Assembly: GCA_026119935.1 (NCBI GenBank)
Contig: JALRMH010000001.1
Span: forward strand, 2,655,475-2,719,474
DNA from: Endothia cerciana
Taxonomy: Eukaryota > Ascomycota > Sordariomycetes > Diaporthales > Cryphonectriaceae
Reading direction: 5' to 3'
DNA: 64,000 bases
Shown here: positions 55,200-64,000 of the stretch, piece after piece
Position numbering within the stretch: position 1 is the first letter of the stretch
Layout: every line of letters begins with the position of its first letter
The notes under the pieces: generated by a model
What the model saw: the letters and a program-made list of their open reading frames with translations, nothing else
Database searches by the model: none
Told to the model about the DNA's origin: nothing
Translations under genes and position numbers: made by a program

Positions 55200-56864
55200 C
55201 TACGCCCGGCCCTTGCCCTTCCCGCCAGGCTCCCTCCTCCTCTCCCACACCTGTAGGTACGACTCCCCCATACACAACAGCTCCCGCTGTACCTTGTGGA
55301 CGAACAGGTCCTGGCACACGACCCACTCCCCCCTGGCCTTGTCCAGGAGCTGCACCTTCCAGGTCTTGCGCTCCTCCCCGGTGTCCGCGACGTCCTCCCT
55401 CAGCCGCACCGCCTCGTGCACCACGTTCGCCACGAGGTCGTACCAGATCGGCTCGCCCGGCGGGTGCAGGGCCGGGTCCGGCTCGACGTACGGGGACACG
55501 TCGAGGTCCCGCGCATCAAAGGTCACGATGGTCGGGTTCCGCTCCGACACGAACTTGTTCCGGCTGAAGCGCTTGATGTGGAGGATCAGGTAGGGGGGCA
55601 GCGGGTGCATGAGCCTGTAGCGCCGCCTGTGCGCCAGGTGTTCCTGCGCCGAGCGGCCGTCGTACTTGGAGAGGATCGTGGTCAGGGGGACCTGCGGGAT
55701 GATGTTGCGCTGCTGCTCGTCCTGGAAGAGGGGCGCCGCTGGCAGGTCGAGCGTGAGCAGGAGGAAGCGGCTGACGTCGACCTTGACCTCGGCGGCCTCC
55801 TCGAAGCGCAGGCGGTCGCCGACGTCCGCCTTCGCGGTGATGGCCTGCGACTCGACTTTGAGCTTGCCCTGGAACACCCGCTGCACCATGCTCGAGCCGG
55901 GCCTCGTCTTGCTGCCGCCGAGGCCGAGGTGGAGGTTGTTGAGGAACCACGACAGGAACTCGACGGGGTCGGACTGTTGCGTCAGCGTGAAGCGCTTGTT
56001 GGAGCGCAGCGAGATCTCCTGGAGCAGCTCGTGCGGGCTGACGTGGGACTTGAAGGCGCGCGGGTTCCAGATCTTCCTGAACAGGATGCTCGTCCTCTTG
56101 GCCAGCTCCGACTTGCTCCCACTGAAGCCCTCCAGCAGGAAGAAGTTCCGTAATGGCGGCACGTGCGACAGCGCCTGCACCACGACGTTGAGGTAGTCGT
56201 TCTCCTTGATGTTGTTCATGCCCACGTACCCGGGCACGTATTCCCTCCCGCCTAGCGTCAGGCTCGTCCTCGGCTTGCGATCTATCCCCGCGACCTCCGC
56301 CTTGGTATACCGTGGGTCCGACACGTACTTGATGTCGTCCAGGCTCCTGCTCTTCACCTCGTAGCCCTCCGGCAGCACGTACACCCTCTGCGTCTCCATG
56401 TTGATGAACACGTGGTGGTTCTCCTCCAGCGCGTGGAAGTACGCGTGCGACTTGGGCCCCCGCCCCTGGAAGTACCTGCCGCACACCAGGCACGCGTACA
56501 CGTTTATGTTGGACAGGGAGATGCTGCACAGCTTCTCGAAGTCGAAGTCCAGCGCGCCGCGGTCGATCGTGTCCAGGTACAGGTCGTCGTAGCCCGCCGT
56601 GGGCGCGGACTGGCGGATCGGCGCCTTCTCCTCGGGGAGGCCGTCGAGGTCCGAGTCTGCCAGGTCGTCGTCATCATCACCGTGGCCGTTCGCCCCTGCA
56701 CGTGTGCCGTTCTCATGCGGCGTGTCGGCGGCAGTGCCGCCGCCATCCTGCTCTTGGTCGGTAGCGGGGCTGCTGTCCGGCTCCCCTATTCGTGACTTCT
56801 TGGAGGCCGGTGAGTCTGCGTTGAGGGCTTCCTCGAGAGCCTCGGAGGCTAATCGCTTGGACAT
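55200..56864 (-). CDS. SAD1: Tri-snRNP USP-like splicing factor Sad1 (USP39 homologue)
   Basis: An intronless frame of 554 residues. An acidic N-terminus precedes a ZnF-UBP domain (YACLVCGRYFQGRGPKSHAY, then EENHHVFINMETQRVYVLP). The USP fold follows. The position of the Cys box in active ubiquitin proteases reads VGMNNIKENDYLNVVVQAL with no Cys, so the protein should be catalytically dead, as known for Sad1/USP39. Other USP blocks are kept: QQSDPVEFLSWFLNNLH, PPYLILHIKRFSRNKF, and the YDLVANVVHEA segment where the catalytic His box normally lies. Known role: stabilising the U4/U6.U5 tri-snRNP for pre-mRNA splicing in the nucleus. The length is close to that of human USP39. Confidence 0.95.
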   Translation of the reverse strand: MSKRLASEALEEALNADSPASKKSRIGEPDSSPATDQEQDGGGTAADTPHENGTRAGANGHGDDDDDLADSDLDGLPEEKAPIRQSAPTAGYDDLYLDTIDRGALDFDFEKLCSISLSNINVYACLVCGRYFQGRGPKSHAYFHALEENHHVFINMETQRVYVLPEGYEVKSRSLDDIKYVSDPRYTKAEVAGIDRKPRTSLTLGGREYVPGYVGMNNIKENDYLNVVVQALSHVPPLRNFFLLEGFSGSKSELAKRTSILFRKIWNPRAFKSHVSPHELLQEISLRSNKRFTLTQQSDPVEFLSWFLNNLHLGLGGSKTRPGSSMVQRVFQGKLKVESQAITAKADVGDRLRFEEAAEVKVDVSRFLLLTLDLPAAPLFQDEQQRNIIPQVPLTTILSKYDGRSAQEHLAHRRRYRLMHPLPPYLILHIKRFSRNKFVSERNPTIVTFDARDLDVSPYVEPDPALHPPGEPIWYDLVANVVHEAVRLREDVADTGEERKTWKVQLLDKARGEWVVCQDLFVHKVQRELLCMGESYLQVWERRREPGGKGKGRA

Positions 56865-57626
56865 TGTGTGTCGTGGTAAGTCACTCGTGCAGGTATGAAG
56901 TGGTCGTCAAAGTTACAGCGTGGAGAATATGTGAGACTGGGTGCGGCGCAGTGGGTGAGGCTTGTTACAGTGTCGTCGTGCTGAGGCTGTTGCTTGATGT
57001 TGGACTGGATTTCTGGACGTCAGTTTTATTGATGCATCGACGCCCCGCTTTCTGCTAAACACACTACCATAGCTTCCGCCCCTGGCTCTTCCAAACTTAC
57101 AATACTATTGTAGTAACTAACACTGATGTCTCCTGCTGAGGATTCCCTTGCCATTTCTTTTTTCTTTTTTTAAAAAAAAAACCCCCCCAACTTTTTACTT
57201 CTCTTTTCCCTTTCCCCGCTCTCCCATAGTGATCTGCCAATTTCTTTCGTCTGTGTCCTTACCTCTTGCTTCAACGAATACAAAGCAGACATGTCAGTGA
57301 CTTGTTGATTTTTGGATACTTGCCGTCCTCGACACAGCCGCAGCCATCACATGTTATGCAGCAACAAGAGACTGGCGACAGAGATTTGGGCCATATTGTG
57401 GAACCCCAATCACCACACTTCCATCAAATCAGGCCCTGCCTTATTGGTCTTGAAAGCCTCTTGAGCCCTCAGCATGGGAACTGCAGTAAAAAGTCTAAGA
57501 GTATTCATCAAGACACTCCGAATTTCCCGTAAAGCTTGGAAGGTAAGCTTTGATGCTCTATCCTGACGTAGTATCAATTGCAGCTCATTCTATCCTTTGT
57601 ACCATCTCAAGAGGCTGCATCCAGCA
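56865..57626. other. Intergenic region
   Basis: A gap of 762 bases holding the SAD1 promoter and the UTP13 3' region. It contains a T-run/A-run/C-run block at about 57158-57188. No gene seen. Confidence 0.55.
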
Positions 57627-60463
57627 TCATAACATAACGTCTGCGATCTCACCGTTCGTCCCCACCGACCCCTCGAGTGTTGGCGCCAGGTTCTCCATCT
57701 CCTGCAAGGTGTACTCCACCAGATAGCTCTCATCTACCAGCTCCTCCATGCGCTTGTAGTGCCTCTCAGTGTACACCCTGAGGGCGTTGAGCACCTCCTT
57801 CAAGCTCTTCTGGCCCCTTGCACCCTTTACTGACAGATTCGAGAACTTCGACGCTGGATAACTTCTGATCAGTGTCCACAGGATCCGCTGTGCCACAGGC
57901 GCAGTCCTTGCATTGGTGTTCCAATCGCGCAGGCGTAAAAGGAGCAGGAATATCTGCTCGTCCGAGAGCGTGGCGAGGACCTCGTCTACCGCCTTCAGAC
58001 CACACCAGCTGCCCTCATCTGGCTTTTTGCTCGTCACGACGGAGGTGAAGAGGTTGAGCAAGCGGCCTGGGTGGTTCAGTTGTAGTGCGAGCGCGATTGC
58101 GTCCCGGTATGCGCCCGTGTGCATGTAATTCTCGAGCTGCTGTTCCTGCTCGACGAGCTTGGTGGCTGCCTCAGCTGCCGCAGCCTGCGTCTCGGACGAC
58201 GTGTCCTTCCAGAAGGTGACCGTTGAGTCTGCGCTTCCTGAGACGATCATATTTGTCTCGGGGTGGACAGCTAGAGCCCACACCCGATCCTCGTGGTTGT
58301 CCAGTGTGGTCTCTGTCTCGCCGCTGTTCGCATCCCAGACCTTAACGAGGCCGTCTCCCGCGGCACTGGAGAATTGTACCCTCTTCGACTTGTCGCCTCC
58401 TGCGTATTGCTTAAGCCATGCCACTTTCAGAATGCTGTTTGAATGTCCTTCGAAGGTCCTGAGACAGGCATAGTCCGACAAACTCCATATCTTGACCGTC
58501 TTGTCACCAGAGCCTGTCAGGACGAGGCCCTTTCCTGCTACTGCTCCCTTGTCGCCGTGGATCACTGGCGTATTGGCCGGTGCAAACCTGACTGACCACA
58601 CGCCTCTCTTGTGACCCCGGAGGATGCCTTGCACCTCACCTTCTGCCACAGACCAGACCTTCACCGTCTTATCCTGGGATGCCGACGCAAAGAGCTGGCC
58701 CGTGGGATTGACATCAACAGCGTTGATATCCTTGTCGTGTGCTTTCCTGGTGTAGATGGCCTTTGCCTTCTTCTGGGCCTGGCGAGGTATCTCCCATCTC
58801 TTCACAGTCAAGTCCTGAGACCCCGTCACTAAGAACGGTGGTGGGTTGTTCACCGGGTCTTGGTATGCTGCGGATGATTCTTGAGGGACAGCCTTTGGCA
58901 GACCGATGGCGCCCAGCGTCTCCGCATGGCCCGTGAACGTCGCCCAGCAGGTGAAGTCGTTGTTCTTTGGGTCTATCCGCCACAGGCGGGCTGTGTTGTC
59001 CTTTGCTCCTGTTGCGACCCAGTGTCCAGACCAGTCGACGTCGAGTGTTATCACGATATCGTCGTGACCCTTCAAAAGACCGATATCCTGGCCGAAGTGG
59101 ATTCCTGAGCCCGTCGTCCCGTTTGCTTCGCCAGTCGACTCCGCCACAGAGACCAACCGTACTTCCTCCAGATTCGTAGCTAGTGCCATTATCGATCGAT
59201 CAGGTGACAGGTATGCGAGGTCGATGATCTCGTCGTGGGTGCCAGATATTCTCCTGGTCGGTTCGAGTGGCGATAGCTCCGGTATCGTGAGGGAGTCGCG
59301 CACCGAGGGTATTTGGTAGAAAACCAGTGTGTGATCCGTCTGGGCGGTGAGCAACAGGTTCTTTTCGGCGCATAGAATAGCGCCAACTATTGAGTCCGCC
59401 TCGGCCTTCGCAGCCTGCTCTGTGGTGACCTCGCGACCTGTGTCTGTTTCCCACAGCCTCACACAGCCGTTAACGCCCGCCGTGTACGCCAGTCGGCCGT
59501 CTTCCAGGAAACCTGCCGCCTCTATGGTCTCAAGGGTCGGTATGATCCTTCTGGGCGCCCACGACTTGGCGTCCCACCAAATCATGGTCTTGTCACGACT
59601 CGCCGTGACCAGTGCGTGTTGCGAGGTGGAGTAGTCCAACCCTTGAACGTCCGAGACATGGGATTCGAGATCCGCGACCACGGCGCGCTTGTGCAAGTCC
59701 CACACCCTGACCTTTCCATCTTGACTTCCGGCAGCCAGGCGAAACCTGATCGTTGCATCGTCTTTGATGTCGTCAGCCACGTCGCTTTTCCTCTTTGCCC
59801 TCTTGCTCTTCTTTCCGGCCGCCTGTTCCTCGCCTAACCGGCCCGAGGCAATCTCAAAGAAGTGCAGGGCCGAAACGAGAACGCTGGGACATCGGAAGGT
59901 ATGCGTCACATAGCCTCCGAGTATATCCCAGACCTTGATGTTACCGTCGGCCGCGCCGGTCGCGAGCAGGGTGCCCGTACGGTCGACCGCCAGCACGACC
60001 ACGGGAGTACCGTGGGGCTTCAGTGTGCGTAGAAGGGTTGCCTCGATTGCATCCTGCTCTTCGGAGAGTTTGAGGGAGTATATGCGCATGGACAGAGACC
60101 GAGAGCAGACAACGAGATGGGAGGCGGAGGGGGTCACTAAGATCTCGTCAGCCGTCGCGCCGCCTCGGACAGCCGTGAGGAGGGAGGCGTACAGGTCAAT
60201 GTTGAGATGGACTCATCGTCCTATAGAATTGGTTCAGGTCAGCATTCTTTTGTCGCCGATCTAGAGCGCAGAGAGGGTCGACGAACTCCTTCGATCTTTG
60301 CATACTGCCTCCCCGTCGCCAGATCCGTCAGGACGGCATCCTGCCCAAATGTCGTTGCCAAGATCCTGGCTCCACTGTCGAGCGCCACTGACCCGCCGGT
60401 GAATATGGGCCGGATCACCCGTTCAGGTTCGAAAGTCGTCTTGAACGGCGATCTGGCGGTCAT
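57627..60463 (-). CDS. UTP13: U3 snoRNP / SSU processome protein Utp13
   Basis: Three exons, 60463-60287, 60220-60193 and 60136-57627, give 904 residues. The 28-base middle exon is needed: it joins GRQYAKIEG to DDESISTLTLTPSASHLVVC, the start of the first WD propeller. Two tandem beta-propellers follow, with repeats such as LLATGAADGNIKVWDI, VTASRDKTMIWWDAK, FASASQDKTVKVWSVAEGE and IVSGSADSTVTFWKDTSS. The C-terminal about 170 residues (LENYMHTGAYRDAIALALQL onward) are the Utp13-specific domain. Utp13 belongs to the UTP-B complex of the SSU processome, which processes 18S pre-rRNA in the nucleolus. Intron 1 has a GTTCGT donor; intron 2 is only 56 bases long. The length agrees with other ascomycete Utp13 proteins. 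Confidence 0.93.
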
Positions 60464-61095
60464 ATTTGCGAGCGGCCAGGAAAGGGTGTGAGACGTTGAG
60501 AAAGGACGTCGGCCTCGGCTCGTCAGATCGATGCAACTTTTTTGCGGTGATAAGAATAAGGTTATCTTAGCGTTGATCTAGGGGCAGGGGCGTCCCCCAC
60601 CATGCTTGCTGCAGGTGTGCGGCTCCTTTGCTTCCCAGCGTTAGGCCGCAGGTTGTATCCACCCACCCATGCCATCTACGGTGTGCAAGGAGGACCTCAA
60701 CTTTTCCTAGGCATAAACCCCCTCTCATCTCTCAAGAGCCAGTGGTATGTATGAACAGGCATGCAAGAAAGGCAGTTAGGAAGGAGACATTCAGGGACGG
60801 ACCATTGCTTGATTGTGCCTCGGAATACAGATTCTAGGGCACAGGCTAACCTCATCGTGCGCTTCAACGATGATTCTGCCGGCGTCTCACCGGTCAGGAA
60901 ACACCCCTTTAGTGAAAAGCGGCTGAGGCTGCACAAGACTTGACCACGAATGATACAACACTACCTAGAGGTTTGTCGAAGTTCCGAAGGTGGTGTATGT
61001 ACTCTCCTCCCAGCACTCCGTGCGGATCGCAGGCTCCCGACAAATGTCTCCTCCAGGCCTTCCATCTAGTTCATATGGAATACCGGTTGTCGCAG
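60464..61095. other. Intergenic region
   Basis: A gap of 632 bases between the UTP13 start and the BTB gene 3' end. No gene or repeat stands out. Confidence 0.55.
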
Positions 61096-61953
61096 TCACT
61101 CCATTCTCTGTCTCTTGGCCGGACCCTGCGCCGCCTCGTCGTCACCCACGGTCCTCTTCCTCTGGTCAGTGAGCGCCGCGTCCGCATGCCGCATAGCAAA
61201 TGCTTGGGTTGCAGCGTGTCGCAGATCGTCGTCCAGGTCTGGGATGATCTTCGCAAAGAGCTGGCCTGGGCAGTTGCCCAAAGCCGTGGCGAACCTCTCG
61301 TCGAAGGGGATGCCGTCCTCTTTGGAGCGACGGAAACCCATCTTCAGACCGTACACGACGCTGTCGATCTTCCGCGAGCTCCAGTTTCCGTATGAGTAAT
61401 TCCACGCCCTGACGCTGAACTTTTCGAAGTGGCGATCCAGGGCGGCCTTGGCCATGTCCTCTATCGTCGAGTTGGCGAAACGGTTTGCAAGCTGCCAGAG
61501 GCGCAAGAGCTCTGGCCACGAGTAGAAGGCACAACCGTCGTCACCTGCATCGCGTAGCACCACAGGAGTCTTCGAGATGGCTACCTCGTAGGCAATGCTC
61601 AGGTAGAGGCCGAAGCCGTAGGCTGTGACATCGTCGAGGTTGATTGTCTGAGTTTCCTCCTCGATGGGGCCCGGCTTGTTGAAAGTGGTGTCGAAGTAGC
61701 GAGAACCTCGGGTAATGATGTCCTTGTGCACGGCAAACTTCTGGCCGTCCTTGGCGATGATGGTAACGACGGATGCAGGCACACTGTCATAAACATGTTA
61801 GTTAGCAAGGTATGGACATGTAGTGGGCTCGTCCTAGGGTTTCTCAGCAGGGTGATACCTCATAGGTCCATGTTTAGCCTTCCACATCTGTACTTCATCC
61901 TCTTGGGACAAAATTGGGGCTTGGGGCGCCGGGGGGTTCGCGACATTCTCCAT
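61096..61953 (-). CDS. BTB/POZ-domain protein
   Basis: Two exons, 61953-61859 and 61783-61096, give 260 residues. The short first exon (MENVANPPAPQAPILSQ to AKHGPM) splices to SVPASVVTIIAKDGQKFAVHK, which starts the BTB fold; DIITRGSRYFDTTFNKP and AYGFGLYLSIAYEVAI continue it. The rest (SWPELLRLWQLANRFANSTI, then EDMAKAALDRHFEKF) resembles the BACK-like helices seen in fungal single-domain BTB proteins. The C-terminus is basic (AAQGPAKRQRME). Fungal BTB proteins of this type are numerous; some may be Cullin-3 adaptors, but no partner can be named. Without the first exon the frame would need a GTG start, which supports the two-exon model. Confidence 0.82.
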
Positions 61954-62964
61954 CGCGTCGTGTCTGGCGGAGAATTGATGAGACCCAGACGACGTGTGTC
62001 TTGCTGGAGGCCTTCGTAGCGACGAAGAAGGGAAAATAATTGACAGACTTTGTAGGCAGCTGTCAAATAGGTCAGGTCAGTTGAAGGTACGACGTGTTCC
62101 TTCACTGTTAAAGTGGGGCATACTGTACTTTAATACATATTCACTCAAGGTATCTATCCAATCGAGTTCTGGGCTACCTTGCAAGAGCTAGAGCACCTTG
62201 GGAGTCGTTGAATTTCTTGTGATTGGAAGCTCTGCCCTGCAATGCGTCGAGTGTGCCCATTCTATAACTTGGAGCCTTGCTCAAAGCTCCCGAAACCCAA
62301 CACTTCTCGCTGCCCAGGAGCAAAGTGAACAGGACAGGACAGGAAAGTGAAATAACTTGAACGAGTGAGGGTGAGAGCCACGCTAATCTGCAAGTTTCTA
62401 TTTCTAGCCATGACTTCCTCCTGCTACATGTGATTCACTGTTATGTCTTCCGAGTCTTGCAATGATATCGGCGCTACTTCTACTACCTAGCAGGATTCTG
62501 TTCTCCTTCATACTTCTTCCTCTCGTTCTCTGTTATTTTTGGGGTTTTAATACCTCTTCATGAGTGCCTTCGACACAGCTTTCCCGTAGTCCTCAACTAG
62601 GTTTCTCACCTACTGGCCAGACAGCTTGGCATGGGCAATCGCAGGAAGCTGTCACAAAGTTCCCCAAGAACTGCTTGACCCCTTCGCACCCGCAAACACG
62701 GAGGCCTTCTTGCAATATTTGCTTGCCTCTCCTGTCCCCCAGCATCCTTTCAATTTGTACTCAAGTCCAAAAGAAGACCGGAATCCCAGTCCTGTTCACT
62801 GCCCTGGGCATGTGGTAAGTCAGACCACCCCCTTTCCGTTCACCCCCCAATTCCGTTTACCCTGGTCAGCCACACCGCCATTTCAACCCCCTTATATATT
62901 TTCACTTTTCTTCATCAATTCCTTTCCAAATAACTTCATCTTTCAACCAGACATCTATTACACT
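61954..62964. other. Intergenic region, AT content rising to the right
   Basis: A gap of about 1 kb. The left side holds the BTB gene promoter. From about 62850 the sequence becomes AT-rich and leads into the transposase relic, so the element's left end probably lies here, though no terminal inverted repeat could be defined with only one end in view. Confidence 0.5.
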
Positions 62965-64000
62965 ATAATAAAGCCCTATACTAAGTCTGACATTCAAGAA
63001 GCCATTCAGGCTATCAGGGCAGGCTTGTCTATTCGAAAGGCCTCGGCTGAATAGGGCATTCCCTATCAAACACTTCGAGATCGTTTATCAGGCACATAAT
63101 CTCATCAGCTAGCTGCTGATTCTTTTCAAAGGCTCTCTATTAGCCAGGAAAGAAAACTTTTTGATTGGATTTTGATTCAAGAAAGTCTAGGACTTCCTCC
63201 TAGCCACTCAGAGCTGAGGCTTTTCGCTCAGAGAATCCTCAGGGTCCATGGAGATCTTCAACCTCTAGGAAAGAGATGGACTGAGTCTTTCCTGAAGAGA
63301 AATCCAGAGATCAGGGTCCGGAAAGCTCGGAGGATTGCTTCTGTTCGAACTAATGGAGCAATGACAGAGGTAATTCAGCCTTGGTTCCGTCTGCTTGATC
63401 TTCCTCAGATCCAAGCTATCAAGCCAGCTAACAGATGGAATATGGACGAGGCTGGGGTAATAGAGGGCCAGGGAGAGAAGGGATTAGTCCTCGGAGGCTT
63501 CTCTTCACGTTTAATCCAGAAAAAAGACTATAGGTCTAGAGCCTGGACCTCTTTCCTCGAGTGTATCTCGGCTACTAGCAACTACCTCCTTCCTCTAGTC
63601 ATTTTTAAGGGGAAAACTATATAACAGCAATAGTTTCCTACCCTTCTAGACTCTTTTCATAGCTGGCAATTCGCTGCTACGAAAAACGGATGGACAGATA
63701 ATTTAATAGCACTTAAATAGCTAAAAAAGATCTTTATTCCTAGTAGCTAGCTAGAAGACTTCTTAGAGATCAAGCTATTAATCCTAGATAGCTATAGCAG
63801 CTATACAACCGACGAATTTATGATGGGAATGCTTTCAGAATAACATCTTATTACTTTATTTACCCCCTCATACTTCTCATGTTCTTCAACCTCTTGATCT
63901 AGGGGTCTTCTCGTCTCTTAAAAGAGCTTATAGGAGGAAAATCAGTGCTCTAAGTCAATAGGGGGAATCAACTATCCTAGGCAAGCGATTATTCCTTGAG
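62965..64000 (+). mobile_element. Degenerate Fot1/pogo-like DDE transposon (cut by window end)
   Basis: A transposase relic of the Tc1/mariner pogo-Fot1 group. An N-terminal helix-turn-helix (YTKSDIQEAIQAIRAGLS at about 62974-63027, then GIPYQTLRDRLSG) is followed by a CENP-B-like DNA-binding part (LGLPPSHSELRLFAQRIL, then LGKRWTESFLKRNPEIRV). The DDE catalytic domain has NRWNMDEAGVIEGQGEKG (first Asp), LLILDSYSSYTTDEFM (second Asp) and, in another frame, PPHTSHVLQPLDLGVFSSLK (third Asp). In-frame stops occur at 63052, 63097, 63622 and 63631 and more follow, plus a frameshift between about 63838 and 63870. Several stops replace Trp or Gln codons by TpG-to-TpA or CpA-to-TpA change, the RIP pattern. 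The element is dead and truncated by the window. Confidence 0.9.

Noticed and set aside
1..64000. CRISPR arrays, rRNA operons, complete tRNA genes
   Set aside because: No spaced direct-repeat arrays were seen. The B-box-like GGTTCGA matches I noticed (for example 35056 and 59263) had no matching A box and acceptor stem. The context is eukaryotic nuclear DNA.

Overview
The window looks like nuclear DNA of a filamentous ascomycete (Pezizomycotina, most probably a Sordariomycete). The protein-coding genes are broken by short GT-AG introns, third codon positions are strongly G/C biased, and the gene set is typical of that group: a KTR mannosyltransferase, a MARVEL protein, Zn2Cys6 regulator, GH45 endoglucanase and a Fot1/pogo-like transposon relic. 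I rebuilt the exon structures by hand; every multi-exon model below closes in frame from ATG to stop. No rRNA gene, complete tRNA gene or CRISPR array was seen.

Left part (1-28 kb), metabolic and accessory: a glutathione peroxidase (minus), a FAD-dependent oxidoreductase (plus), and a divergent pair made of a DHDPS-family keto-acid aldolase (minus) and a GFO/IDH/MocA oxidoreductase resembling fungal galacturonate reductases (plus). Then come a secreted GH45 endoglucanase without a cellulose-binding module (minus), NOP16 (plus), a MARVEL-domain membrane protein (minus), an epoxide hydrolase (plus), a small glycine-rich membrane-type protein (plus) and a 14-helix-type MFS transporter with a dileucine vacuolar-sorting-like motif (plus). 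Intergenic gaps here are long (0.5-3.8 kb).

Middle (27.6-39.5 kb): a 12 kb stretch with no gene I can support. It is GC-rich rather than AT-rich, and holds minisatellites, homopolymer runs, perfect palindromes and a 12-bp-stem hairpin.

Right part (39.5-62 kb), compact and mostly housekeeping: a regulator with its Zn2Cys6 cluster near the C-terminus, a WDR83/MORG1-like WD40 protein, a GT15 mannosyltransferase, a GCP5-like gamma-tubulin complex subunit, cytosolic methionyl-tRNA synthetase, a class II (4EHP-like) cap-binding protein, the tri-snRNP USP-like protein Sad1, the U3 snoRNP subunit Utp13 and a BTB/POZ protein. Several act in ribosome production, splicing and translation, but they are not arranged as a pathway cluster.

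Right edge (62.9-64 kb): an AT-rich, stop-riddled pogo/Fot1-type DDE transposase relic whose lesions fit repeat-induced point mutation. It runs off the window. The most interesting points are the divergent aldolase/oxidoreductase pair, the gene desert, the 4EHP-like protein, the unusual regulator architecture, and the many poly(G)/(C) runs and GTAC-N4-GTAC quasi-palindromes.
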